Assembly (NCBI GenBank): GCA_002410325.1
Contig: DHRK01000001.1
Span: 1-64,000 of the forward strand
Direction of reading: 5' to 3'
DNA length: 64,000 nucleotides
Source of the DNA: Syntrophomonas sp. UBA5314
GTDB taxonomy: Bacteria; Bacillota; Syntrophomonadia; Syntrophomonadales; Syntrophomonadaceae
Each line of letters opens with the position of its first letter. The stretch's first letter is position 1. Made by a program: the position numbers and the translations under genes. Under the pieces are notes generated by a model. It worked only from the letters and a program-made list of their open reading frames with translations, did not search any database and was not told the DNA's origin. Positions 36,102 through 44,596 of the stretch are shown one piece after another.

Positions 36102-37727
36102 ATGAAGAAAAAAATATGGGCTTGCTTGTTGTCGGGACTACTCCTGCTTGCTTTCCCGGGAGCGGGTTTTGCCGGATATTATTTCGGCGATGTGCAGGAT
36201 CACTGGGGAGCTCCGGCTATTAATCAAGTAGCCGAATGGGGTCTGATGAAGGGCGTTGCCGAGGGTGTCTTTGCTCCGGATATGACGGTCAGCCGGGCCC
36301 AGGCGGCGACGGTGCTGGTCAATCTGTTTGACCTGGATGAGGGCGGCAAGCAGTTTGTCAAGCAGCCCCTGGCTACTGACTACTACACCGACGTCAGCGA
36401 GAGTGACTGGTTTGCGGGCTCTCTGGCAATATGCGGCATCAATGAAATCTTTGTCAACGGGCCCTTTTATCCCAACCAGCCCATCAGCCGCATCGATATG
36501 GCGTCCGCTATTCAAAAGAGCTTTGACAAAAAGGGCATAAGCGTACCCATGATCATGATGATGCCCGTGTTCCAGGATACCGGAAGCTTAACCAATGAGC
36601 AGCTGCAGGCCGTAGCCTTTGTGAATAACACCGCGATCATGAAAGGCCAGGGCCAGATGTTTCGCCCCAATGATTCCATGAGCCGGGCGGAACTGGCCCA
36701 GATTCTGTGCAATATTAAGGAGGTCCTCAAAAACCAGGGGAGTCAGCAAACCGCCAGTGATGTTGATGCCAGTTTTAACGGCAAGGAATACCAGACCGCG
36801 GCCGGCAAAACCTTTGTGCTGGCCCTGGCCAGCAACCCGACTACCGGTTATGAGTGGACCCTGACCGATACCATGGATAAGAGCGTCCTGTCCATGAGCG
36901 ATCACAATTATAAGTCGGACAGCGCCCCGGCAGGAATGACCGGAGTAGGCGGAACCGATTACTGGACCTTTAAAGCCCTGAAGAACGGAACTACGGAAAT
37001 CAAGCTGGTCTATGCCCGCCCCTGGGAATCGGTGCAGCCAGCCGAAACCTTCACGCTTAAGGTCACGGTCGGAGAAGGCGAGGCGGTGCAGCCGGCTATA
37101 AAGGTCACCACCAAAGAGGTCAAGGAAGAATCGGATACCATTAAGGTCGACCTGAAGATCCCGGTGTTCAGCGGTTTGGAGAATCAGGATGTACAGACCG
37201 CCTTAAACGCCATGCTGGAGAAGGAGGCCCTGGACTTCAAGGAAGAAGTAGCCGCCAGTCTTTCTGAATATCTGCAAGATGCTCAGGATAACAACTTCAC
37301 TCCCAACCCCTTTGGAGTCGCCACCGATTTCGAAATTGGCACCCAGGGCCAGGAGGTGCTCAGTTTTTATGTAGACTACTACCAGTACACCGGGGGAGCC
37401 CACGGGGGAACGGCTCGAACAGCCTATAACATTGCTTTGAAAACCGGTAAGAATCTGGCCATCAAGGAAGTGTTTAAATCGGGCTACGACTACCGTACAG
37501 TGATCAACGCCGAGATTCAAAAGCAGATCAATCTTGCCCCGGACGAGTATTTTGAAGGGGACATGGGATTTACAGGCATTACCGATGAGGCATCTTATTA
37601 CGTCAAAGACGGATGCCTGGTGGTTTACTTCCAGCAGTATGAAATAGCTGCCTACGCCCGGGGAATACCGGAGTTCAGCATACCCTTGAGTACTTTTGGG
37701 TCGCAACTGGCCTATAATCTCAATTAG
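36102..37727 (+). CDS. SLH-chagasin-like-DUF3298 fusion, cell-surface protein
   Basis: A 541-residue exported protein. Signal peptide to about residue 24; then two to three S-layer homology repeats (about 25-205, with YFGDVQDHWGAPAI, DVSESDWF, FRPNDSMSRAELAQI). A chagasin-type cysteine-protease-inhibitor domain follows (about 225-335: SNPTTGYEWTL, GTDYWTFKAL, RPWE are its three loops). A C-terminal DUF4163/DUF3298 domain (about 345-541, with DYYQYTGGAHG) resembles the RsiV/PdaC extracellular region. The combination suggests a surface-attached inhibitor or sensor. Start set by GGGGGAG upstream. Confidence 0.88.
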   Translation: MKKKIWACLLSGLLLLAFPGAGFAGYYFGDVQDHWGAPAINQVAEWGLMKGVAEGVFAPDMTVSRAQAATVLVNLFDLDEGGKQFVKQPLATDYYTDVSESDWFAGSLAICGINEIFVNGPFYPNQPISRIDMASAIQKSFDKKGISVPMIMMMPVFQDTGSLTNEQLQAVAFVNNTAIMKGQGQMFRPNDSMSRAELAQILCNIKEVLKNQGSQQTASDVDASFNGKEYQTAAGKTFVLALASNPTTGYEWTLTDTMDKSVLSMSDHNYKSDSAPAGMTGVGGTDYWTFKALKNGTTEIKLVYARPWESVQPAETFTLKVTVGEGEAVQPAIKVTTKEVKEESDTIKVDLKIPVFSGLENQDVQTALNAMLEKEALDFKEEVAASLSEYLQDAQDNNFTPNPFGVATDFEIGTQGQEVLSFYVDYYQYTGGAHGGTARTAYNIALKTGKNLAIKEVFKSGYDYRTVINAEIQKQINLAPDEYFEGDMGFTGITDEASYYVKDGCLVVYFQQYEIAAYARGIPEFSIPLSTFGSQLAYNLN

Positions 37728-37824
37728 TCGTCTTTTAAAGATAAAAGGCTCCGAAAGGGTAGTCCTGCATAAGACAGTGTAAAAACTTAAACGGTTGATG
37801 GCACTGCCAAGTAAGATGTCAATA

Positions 37825-37870
37825 GAGAAGTGTATCGTTCAAATGAGCGATACGCTTCTTTTTTATTTTT
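37825..37870 (+). terminator. Rho-independent terminator
   Basis: AGAAGTGTATCG pairs with CGATACGCTTCT, with inner TCA/TGA, followed by a T-rich tail TTTTTATTTTTTC. It lies about 100 bases after the SLH gene. Confidence 0.85.
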
Positions 37871-38019
37871 TCTGTCCTCATAAGAAGGGTAGTATTACAC
37901 AACTAAAATAATGAAATAGACAGGCAATAGATGATTAAAAATCAGTATAAACTTGAAGGTCGTATAAAACTCGCAACATAATAAAAAAGTGAATTCATCT
38001 ATGGAAATTTTTTAAAATG

Positions 38020-38046
38020 TGTCACACGGGCAAAATACTATTGTCT
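38020..38046 (+). promoter_or_regulatory. Possible ECF-type promoter of the sigma-factor gene
   Basis: TGTCACA, 15 bases, then TGTCT resembles ECF promoters with TGTCACA at -35 and CGTC at -10. It lies about 30 bases before the sigma-factor start. Suggests autoregulation; not a proven match. Confidence 0.35.
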
Positions 38047-38077
38047 AATAGAGTGAAAGGACAAAGGAGGGAAGAAA

Positions 38078-38920
38078 TTGGAAACGTCGAAAACAAACGA
38101 GCTGATTGACCTTGCGGCAAATGGAAATAGTGCCGCATTAGAAAAATTGCTTGCAAGCGTTCAGGATTTTGTCTTTAATCTTTCTTTGCGAATGTTGGGA
38201 ACCTTGAGTGATGCAGAGGACGCAACACAAGAAATTCTAATCAAAGTAATGACGAATTTATTTACTTTCCGTAAGGAAAGTGAATTCACAACATGGGTAT
38301 ATCGTATTGCCGTTAATTATCTGATAAATTACAAAAAATCCATGTTCGCACAATATCCGTTGAGCTTTGAATATTACGGCAATGATATAGCGGCGGGAAA
38401 TATCGAAAATATAGACGATTTGCTTATGGGCGTGGAAAAGGAAGATTTGGCGGGAGAACTTAAATTGTCCTGTACCAATGTTATGCTCCAATGCCTTGAC
38501 CCGCAAAGCCGTTGCATTTTTGTTCTGGGTACAATGTTTAGAATTGATAGTCAGATTGCCGGAGAAATTTTAGATATGACACCTGAAAATTATAGGCAAA
38601 AACTATCCCGTATTAGACGAAAAATGGCGGGCTTTTTATCCTACTATTGCGGGCTGACAGAAACGGGATTTTGTTCATGCCATGAACGCATAGGCTATGC
38701 GATTCAACATGACCGCCTGAACCCTAAAAAACTGGAATACAGCAGTTTGAAAGAATATGCTAAGGAAGCCTTGACAGCCTTTACAGAAAATATGGAAGCA
38801 CTTGACGAAATGGCAAGCGTCTTTTCCGATTTACCGGCCTATCAGTCCCCCGTATCGGCAAAAGAGTTTATCAGCAGATTGTTAAACTCGTCACCCATGA
38901 GGATTATACAGGACTTCTAA
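38078..38920 (+). CDS. ECF-type RNA polymerase sigma factor with C-terminal extension
   Basis: A 280-residue sigma-70-family protein. Region 2 reads VQDFVFNLSLRMLGTLSDAED to TQEILIKVMTNLFTFR and TWVYRIAVNYLINYKK; region 4 is the later SRCIFVLGTMFRIDSQIAGEI helix-turn-helix. A Cys-rich segment (CGLTETGFCSC) and about 90 further residues extend beyond the usual ECF length of 180-200. The TTG start follows AAAGGAGGG seven bases upstream. No anti-sigma factor is adjacent. It is paired with the DUF2461 gene 15 bases on. Base composition is clearly more AT-rich than its neighbours, suggesting transfer. Confidence 0.85.
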   Translation: METSKTNELIDLAANGNSAALEKLLASVQDFVFNLSLRMLGTLSDAEDATQEILIKVMTNLFTFRKESEFTTWVYRIAVNYLINYKKSMFAQYPLSFEYYGNDIAAGNIENIDDLLMGVEKEDLAGELKLSCTNVMLQCLDPQSRCIFVLGTMFRIDSQIAGEILDMTPENYRQKLSRIRRKMAGFLSYYCGLTETGFCSCHERIGYAIQHDRLNPKKLEYSSLKEYAKEALTAFTENMEALDEMASVFSDLPAYQSPVSAKEFISRLLNSSPMRIIQDF

Positions 38921-38935
38921 TGATGGAGGTATTAT

Positions 38936-39625
38936 ATGAATACAAAAAATATGCTGCAATTCCTTAGGGATCTAGAAGCAAACAACTCTTTGGAATGGAT
39001 GAAAGAAAACAAAAAAGAATATTTGAGCATACAAGAGATATTTATCGAGTTAGTCCATGAATTGATTTTGCGCATTTCAGAATTTGACAGCTCAATTCCT
39101 CATCTGCGAGCCGAAGATTTGATTTTCAGATTAAACCAAGACACACGGTTCGGCAAGGATAAATCGCCCTATAACCCTACTTTTCGGGCACATATATCAC
39201 AGAAAGGAAAAATGCCGATACCTGTTGGCTATTATATTTCCATTGCCCCTAATAATCGCTCATTTTTAGGCGGTGGCCTGTTTACTCCCATGTTTAAGGA
39301 CGCAACAACCATGATTCGGAATTATATAACCGAGCATGGCGCAGAGTTTGAAAACATCATTACATCGGCAGATTTTACAAAATACTTTACCGTAAGGAGC
39401 GAAGCGTTAAAGAATGTGCCGACCGGCTATGATGTGAATCATCCACAAGCTGAATATCTCAAAAATAAAAGCTGGTACTTGGAGTACCCCGTATCGGACC
39501 ATGCGATTTCAGATACAGATCGTTTTGTTCGTGACGCGATTAAAATCTTTGCTCTTATGCAGCCTTTTAACGACTTCTTAAATTGTGCGCTCAAGGGCTT
39601 TCAAATGCCGGCAAGGAAGTATTAA
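38936..39625 (+). CDS. DUF2461 family protein
   Basis: A 229-residue protein with the DUF2461 pattern: LQFLRDLEANNSLEWMKENK near the start, RLNQDTRFGKDKSPYNPTFR, GYYISIAPNNRSFLGGGL. The family is widespread and uncharacterised. It follows the sigma-factor gene by 15 bases with TGGAGG before the ATG and has the same AT-rich composition, so the two were probably acquired and are expressed together. Confidence 0.88.
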   Translation: MNTKNMLQFLRDLEANNSLEWMKENKKEYLSIQEIFIELVHELILRISEFDSSIPHLRAEDLIFRLNQDTRFGKDKSPYNPTFRAHISQKGKMPIPVGYYISIAPNNRSFLGGGLFTPMFKDATTMIRNYITEHGAEFENIITSADFTKYFTVRSEALKNVPTGYDVNHPQAEYLKNKSWYLEYPVSDHAISDTDRFVRDAIKIFALMQPFNDFLNCALKGFQMPARKY

Positions 39626-39660
39626 GGACGGCCTAAAGGGGCCTTTTTGTTTTTGCCCAA

Positions 39661-39690
39661 GAAAAAAGGTGCTGTTTACCAGCACCATAG
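39661..39690 (-). terminator. Terminator of the small minus-strand gene
   Basis: On the minus strand GGTGCTGGTAAACAGCACC is followed by TTTTTTC, 14 bases after the stop of the 72-residue gene. Confidence 0.75.
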
Positions 39691-39703
39691 AAGGAGGAGT
39701 GTT

Positions 39704-39922
39704 TTAAAGTCCAAAGCCATTGCAGTGGCCGGGCTTGCCGCTAAATCCATCTCTGATGGTTACCTTTTTCCCCAGGTGTTCTGACAGCCATAGCTGCCGC
39801 CGGGAGTCTCTTTCCACAACCGAAACTTCATACCCATTGCTTATCATCATCTGAGTAAGATTGAGAATACGCTCAAGTTTATAATCAATTCTTCCTCCCC
39901 AGTTAACAATCACGTGCATCAT
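39704..39922 (-). CDS. Small hypothetical protein, 72 residues
   Basis: A 72-residue protein, MMHVIVNWGGRIDYKLERIL at the start and a Gly-rich tail (GFSGKPGHCNGFGL). No family recognised. The start is set by GGGAGG seven bases upstream; the frame continues upstream without a site. Its own terminator follows. It faces the sigma factor/DUF2461 operon tail to tail. Confidence 0.6.
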   Translation of the reverse strand: MMHVIVNWGGRIDYKLERILNLTQMMISNGYEVSVVERDSRRQLWLSEHLGKKVTIRDGFSGKPGHCNGFGL

Positions 39923-39972
39923 GTGAACACCTCCCGAGTAATTATTTTTGGTTGCCAAACATCGTAAAAACA

Positions 39973-40156
39973 TAAAGCTCCGCTATTGGGGGAGCTTCAG
40001 CTTGTCGACAAAGTCGCCAAGCTGCCAGAGCGAGCGACGGAAGCTATTCGCTTTTGTCGGCGGTCTGAAGCTTCGCCATTTGGGGAGCTTCATTGTCCCG
40101 GCCCCTGCCAGGCCTGAATGAAAAAGTCTCCGCCGCTTGGCAGAGACTTCATTGTC
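39973..40156. repeat. Three related hairpin repeats
   Basis: Copies at 39973-40006, 40067-40097 and 40124-40156 share a hairpin of type AAGCTCCGC-N-TTGGGGGAGCTT or AAGTCTCCGCC/AGAGACTT, the last two followed by the tail CATTGTC. The stem bases change together between copies (AGCT to GTCT), implying selection on structure. The spacing is irregular, so it is not a CRISPR array. Confidence 0.6.
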
Positions 40157-40278
40157 GCATCTTTTATCTGATTTTTATTAATTATACTCACAACAATTAT
40201 GAATTGCAATTTTATTGATGCATGTATACCAGTATTCTTAAACAGTATGGATTTTCGGGTGGCGCTTTTATCGGCTTT

Positions 40279-41670
40279 TTACATTTCATAATAGGCCAGG
40301 TTGTCCTTTAAATCCTCGTCCAGAGACAGGTTCTTATACACGTTTTGCAGGCGCTGCCGGTTTTTATTGTGGGCAAACTCAAACTGGCTGATGATCTGGT
40401 TGAACTGGGGATGATTCATCAGATTTTCGCGCAGGGGTTTGGCAAAGGGGCAGTACTGGAACAATATGCCCCGAACCACCTTGTTGAGGCGCAGCAGGCC
40501 CTGGGATTCAAAATTGACCCAGATCTGATAGTCGTCGGCGAATATTTCGCCAATGAAATTCCGCTTGCGATCAATTTGGGTCTTTATCTTGCGCTTGGCC
40601 TCCTCCGACAGCTGCTGGTTTTTTTTGAATCCCTGGATATAGTTGGAATAATCGGCGTAAAGAGATTTTTCATAGGCCCGGTTGATGGTCCCTGAACTCA
40701 TGGTTTTGGCCAGTTGCCAGCGAAACTTGGCTACGATTTCTATGATCAAATGTTCGAGGTTTTCATCGGTAAGGATGGGGCATAAAAAACGCGCCGGCGA
40801 ATTTTTAGCCCGCCCGGTCAGTTCCTGCCACATGCTGCCCTTGGTGCCGAAACCGGGTACGAGGATAATATCCGGCCATACCGGCTTCATTATCAAGCTG
40901 GAAGAGATGTTCTTCTCAGTGTTATAATAGACGGTCTCGCGGTGGAATAAAGAAAAATCAACCCGGGTTATTTTGGCGAGGCACTCATTTATCCTGGAAG
41001 CCTTTACCAGCAGCCGGGATATGTCACCCGGTAAGATTTCACTGTAGAGAATGGGGAAATAGCCGCTGGTTTTTCCGTAGCAGAGCCGCTGGCCTATTTT
41101 CAGCAACCCTTCGGTTTCATGGCTCAAGCGGGCGTCGGCATCGCGCTCGTAAGCCGCTTTATCGCTTTCGGTCAATTCGCCGCGTTTTTTCTTTTCTCGG
41201 AAGATATCGAAGTAGTCCTGCTCGAATTCATTGACGGAGGGATCCTTTTCAGCTGTGCAGATCTTTTCCAGCCAGTTTTTCATGGTATGGATCGAAAAAA
41301 GCTCCTGGTCCAGGGGCGAAGCATTATACAGATCGATGATATGCTCCGGCTTCATAAGCCTTTCATCCATATAGGCGTAGTTCAAAAACATTTGATAGAG
41401 GCGGGAGGAGTTTTTTTCGGCCCATACCCTCTTGGCCACCAGGCCATAGATTTCAAAAAAGACATTGCCTACCGTTTCCTTCATTTTTAAAACCTGCGTG
41501 TTTACGGCATATTTGTCTTTCAGGCTGATAAAGGATTCAACATTGGCTCTGAATAGATCCGCCTTTTCTTTCTCAATCCCCGAGTAGGCAATAATTTTAG
41601 TCAGACTATCCTGCAATTCATCCGGTATGGCAGGTCTGACGGGTGTGGAATCATTGGTTTGTTTATTCAC
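40279..41670 (-). CDS. Unknown 463-residue protein
   Basis: No family is recognised. The product is soluble, charged and mostly helical, with no signal peptide. A central stretch (about residues 245-325, SSSLIMKPVWPDIILVPGFG and FLCPILTDEN) looks more beta-rich. The GTG start follows GGAGGAACGC. The gene is divergent from the PadR-MoxR-VWA operon with 190 bases between, so it may share control and be functionally linked with it; it could be a substrate or partner of the AAA+/VWA pair. Inference only. Confidence 0.7.
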   Translation of the reverse strand: MNKQTNDSTPVRPAIPDELQDSLTKIIAYSGIEKEKADLFRANVESFISLKDKYAVNTQVLKMKETVGNVFFEIYGLVAKRVWAEKNSSRLYQMFLNYAYMDERLMKPEHIIDLYNASPLDQELFSIHTMKNWLEKICTAEKDPSVNEFEQDYFDIFREKKKRGELTESDKAAYERDADARLSHETEGLLKIGQRLCYGKTSGYFPILYSEILPGDISRLLVKASRINECLAKITRVDFSLFHRETVYYNTEKNISSSLIMKPVWPDIILVPGFGTKGSMWQELTGRAKNSPARFLCPILTDENLEHLIIEIVAKFRWQLAKTMSSGTINRAYEKSLYADYSNYIQGFKKNQQLSEEAKRKIKTQIDRKRNFIGEIFADDYQIWVNFESQGLLRLNKVVRGILFQYCPFAKPLRENLMNHPQFNQIISQFEFAHNKNRQRLQNVYKNLSLDEDLKDNLAYYEM

Positions 41671-41803
41671 AGCGTTCCTCCGTTTTTGTTCATTTTATCC
41701 TTCAACTACATTATCGTGATTATATGCCATGTTTCTCCAGTTTTTTTAAAAAAACATGATATATTAAACGACTTCTGCGGATCAGGGGGTATAAAATTGA
41801 GGC

Positions 41804-41833
41804 TTGACAGACCATTTGATAGTACCTTAAAGT
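41804..41833 (+). promoter_or_regulatory. Promoter of the PadR-MoxR-VWA operon
   Basis: TTGACA, 18 bases, TAAAGT. The 28-base palindrome at 41818-41845 overlaps the spacer and the -10, so bound repressor would block polymerase. Confidence 0.6.
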
Positions 41834-41845
41834 TAAGGTACTATC
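41818..41845 (+). promoter_or_regulatory. Perfect palindromic operator
   Basis: GATAGTACCTTAA-AG-TTAAGGTACTATC is a 13-base perfect inverted repeat. It lies 22-50 bases before the PadR start. Autorepression by this PadR is likely; the ATAC-type core agrees with PadR-family sites. Confidence 0.75.
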
Positions 41846-41867
41846 AAAATAAGGTAGGAGAATGCCG

Positions 41868-42446
41868 GTGTCATTTAAACACATCCTGCTCGGTACTCTG
41901 CTCGATTTTCCCACCCATGCCTATGACATGATCAAGAAATGCTTTCTGGACTTTACCCCGGCCAATCCCAAGTTGAATGAAGGAAGGCTTTACAGTACGC
42001 TGAAAACCCTGGACCGGGAGGGCATGGTGGTGCGCAGCCTGCGGCCCCAGCAGGATATGCCGGATCAGAAGATCGTCAGCATTACCTCCCGGGGAGCCGA
42101 GGAATTCTACCGCTGGCTGGAGTCGACGGAGGAAGAAGAGGGCCACGCCAAATTTGATTTCTTTAACCAGTATCCTTTTTTAACCAAGGTCAATTTTTTT
42201 ATGTTTTTACAGGATGAAAAGATCATTGCCAAGCTGGAAGAACAACAGCGCATCTCCCAGATGCGCCTGGAGAGATTCAACCAGGCCTGGCAGGAAATGA
42301 TTGAAAAAGAGGTGGATATACACCGGGTTCGCATCATCGAATACGGGATCGAGGTGGAAAAACTGCGCTGGAAGTGGCTGGCGAATTTGCTGGCAGAGAA
42401 GAGAACGGCCGGATCAACAGGGACGGAGGATGAGGCGAATGGATGA
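41868..42446 (+). CDS. PadR family regulator, long (AphA-like) form
   Basis: A 192-residue PadR protein: winged helix MSFKHILLGTLLDFPTHAYD, then LNEGRLYSTLKTLDREGMV, and a C-terminal helical dimer domain with about 80 extra residues. The GTG at 41868 is chosen because AGGAG lies seven bases before it and it gives the usual family start; an ATG at 41862 is too close to the site. Its 3' end overlaps the MoxR gene by eight bases. A palindrome overlaps its promoter. Confidence 0.88.
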   Translation: MSFKHILLGTLLDFPTHAYDMIKKCFLDFTPANPKLNEGRLYSTLKTLDREGMVVRSLRPQQDMPDQKIVSITSRGAEEFYRWLESTEEEEGHAKFDFFNQYPFLTKVNFFMFLQDEKIIAKLEEQQRISQMRLERFNQAWQEMIEKEVDIHRVRIIEYGIEVEKLRWKWLANLLAEKRTAGSTGTEDEANG

Positions 42447-43314
42447 TATGCAGATGATACAGGAAAAAATGCTGCAAGCCGGGTATATCTGCGACCAGCA
42501 GGCGGCCACGGTTTTGTATCTGGCCCAGGCTATGCAAAAGCCGGTTTTGGTGGAAGGACCGGCCGGAGTGGGCAAGACCGCCATCGCCCAGGCGTTCAGC
42601 CGGGTAAAGAACCTGCCTTTGATTCGCCTGCAGTGCTACGAGGGATTGGATGAAGCGAAAGCCCTCTACGAGTGGAATTACAAGCGGCAGCTGCTGCACA
42701 TCCAGGCGGCCTCCAATCAGAAGCTCAGCATCCAAAAGATCGAGGAAGACATATTCTCCGATACCTTTCTCCTGACCAGGCCGCTGCTGAAGAGCATTAC
42801 TTCGGACACCCCCACGGTGATGCTGATAGATGAAATCGATAAGGTGGACTTTGAATTTGAGGCCATGCTCCTGGAACTGCTGTCCGAGTTCCAAATATCC
42901 ATACCGGAAATCGGCACGGTTCAGGCCAAACACCGCCCCTATGTCTTCCTGACCTCCAACGCCACCCGGGAGCTGTCCGAGGCCTTGAAGAGGCGCTGCC
43001 TCTACCTCTACCTGGACTTTCCCTCCCGGGAAATGGAGCAGGAGATATTGCTGTTAAAAATACCCGGGCTTTCCGGGCAGCTGGCGGAAAAGATCGCTCA
43101 GGTGGTCAGACGGCTGCGGGGTCTGGAATTGAAAAAGCCTCCCAGCATCGCGGAAAGCATTGATTGGGCCGCTTCCCTGCTCTGCCTGGGTAAAGACGAT
43201 CTCGATGTGGAAAGCACCCTGCAGACCTTGAGCACGGTAGTCAAGTACCGGGAGGATCAGGAGAAGCTGGAACGGATCATCTACCGGAGCCGGGATCTCA
43301 ATTTCCGCGTTTGA
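42439..43314 (+). CDS. MoxR-family AAA+ ATPase
   Basis: A 291-residue ATPase. Walker A is GPAGVGKT near residue 42, Walker B VMLIDEIDKV near 130, sensor FLTSNATRELSEALKRRC, the last Arg likely the arginine finger. MoxR proteins act as chaperones that activate or load metal into enzymes and usually pair with VWA proteins, as here. The start overlaps the PadR stop. The client is unknown; no dehydrogenase large subunit lies next to it. Confidence 0.9.
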   Translation: MDDMQMIQEKMLQAGYICDQQAATVLYLAQAMQKPVLVEGPAGVGKTAIAQAFSRVKNLPLIRLQCYEGLDEAKALYEWNYKRQLLHIQAASNQKLSIQKIEEDIFSDTFLLTRPLLKSITSDTPTVMLIDEIDKVDFEFEAMLLELLSEFQISIPEIGTVQAKHRPYVFLTSNATRELSEALKRRCLYLYLDFPSREMEQEILLLKIPGLSGQLAEKIAQVVRRLRGLELKKPPSIAESIDWAASLLCLGKDDLDVESTLQTLSTVVKYREDQEKLERIIYRSRDLNFRV

Positions 43315-43345
43315 GAATGGATTTATTTCAAGGAGGTGGTCCGGC

Positions 43346-44446
43346 GTGCCGTTGCTTCACTATTTACAGGCCTTTTTTAGCGAACTGCGCCGGCAGGGCA
43401 TTCCGGTCACCACCAGTCAGGTCCGGGATTGCTGCCAGGCTTTGCTGCTCATAGACTGGTCGCAGCGGGATTGCTTCTACGCCACTCTGTTTGCCACCCT
43501 GGTAAAGGATTATAGCTATCGAAAAGCCTTTGACGAGGTATTTCAGCGCTTTTTCCTGGAATACTTGAGCCCTGGCAATCTGGGCCATTTTGTTACCGTA
43601 GGCGCCAGGGAGCCCTTTCGCCCCAATGAAGAGACTGCGGTCAGTGATTATGATCTGGGTATGGGCACGCCTATGGGGCGTAGCGGTTCTTCCCAGGCTC
43701 CGGGAGGCTTGAAAAACCCGCTGGAACAGGATTTCGGACGGGTGACTGCGGAGGAACTGGCCCGCATAGAGGCCCTGGTTCCGCTCCTGGCCCGCCGCCT
43801 GGCGGCTAAATTTATCAAAAAACGCCGCCGCAACGACCAGAACCAGCTGGATTTTCGCCGGACCATTCGCAACAGCATGTCCAGCGGGGGGATTCCCCTG
43901 AATATCTTCACCGTACGCAGGTTTCGCGAAAAGCCGGTTATTCTCACCATCTGCGACGTTTCCGGGTCGGTAATGAATTTTAGCTGTATCGCCCTGGCCT
44001 TGATCGCTTCTCTGGAGAGGTTCTTCCAGCATATCGAATCCTATGCCTTTATCGACGAGGTGTCGGATATTACCGGACTGCTGCTGTCCGGCAATCCCTT
44101 GAATTTCCGGGGCCATGTTTTGCGCCATGCCCGGGTGGTGGGAGCGACCGGATACACTAATTACGGCCGCATGTTGGCTGAATTCAACCAGCGCTTCCGC
44201 CAGCGCGTAAACCGCAAAACCACGGTTTTGATATTCGGCGACGCCCGCAACAACTGGCAGGAAAACGAAAAAGGGGCTTTGCAAGAGATCAAAAAACAGG
44301 CCAAAAAGGTTTGCTGGTTCAACCCTGAGCCAAAGTCTTTATGGAGTTCGGGAGACAGCATTATTCATGATTACGCGCCCTATTGCGATACCGTTTTTGC
44401 CTGTCCCAACCTGCTGATGCTGGAAAAGGCATTGGGGAAAGTATAA
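43346..44446 (+). CDS. VWA domain-containing protein, CoxE-like
   Basis: A 366-residue protein with an N-terminal helical region (SELRRQGIPVTTSQVRDCCQ) and a C-terminal von Willebrand factor A domain. The metal-ion adhesion site is DVSGS near 209, then GATGYTNYG and FGDARNNW later. CoxE-type proteins work with MoxR ATPases in enzyme maturation. A GTG start follows AAGGAGG. No molybdenum-hydroxylase or CO-dehydrogenase gene is nearby, so the target may be the unknown 463-residue protein or encoded elsewhere. Confidence 0.88.
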   Translation: MPLLHYLQAFFSELRRQGIPVTTSQVRDCCQALLLIDWSQRDCFYATLFATLVKDYSYRKAFDEVFQRFFLEYLSPGNLGHFVTVGAREPFRPNEETAVSDYDLGMGTPMGRSGSSQAPGGLKNPLEQDFGRVTAEELARIEALVPLLARRLAAKFIKKRRRNDQNQLDFRRTIRNSMSSGGIPLNIFTVRRFREKPVILTICDVSGSVMNFSCIALALIASLERFFQHIESYAFIDEVSDITGLLLSGNPLNFRGHVLRHARVVGATGYTNYGRMLAEFNQRFRQRVNRKTTVLIFGDARNNWQENEKGALQEIKKQAKKVCWFNPEPKSLWSSGDSIIHDYAPYCDTVFACPNLLMLEKALGKV

Positions 44447-44534
44447 GCCGTCCATTGAGGGTTGCTTTTATGACAGTATTCTTCTCATCCTCAGGTGGTA
44501 TAATAAGGGGGTAATGTATATGTAAGGCAACTCG

Positions 44535-44578
44535 TCAATTTGCAGCAAAAATGCTCGTAGTGAACTCGCAAAATTGAT
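44535..44578 (+). other. Hairpin in the degV leader
   Basis: TCAATTT-GC pairs with GCAAAATTGA across a 25-base loop just before the degV ribosome site. It may affect translation or be incidental. Confidence 0.3.
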
Positions 44579-44596
44579 CTGCGGAGGTTTTAGGCT

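Noticed and set aside
39973..40156. Possible CRISPR array or integron attC sites
   Set aside because: Only three imperfect copies with irregular spacing, no cas or integrase gene, and each repeat is itself a hairpin with changing stem sequence.
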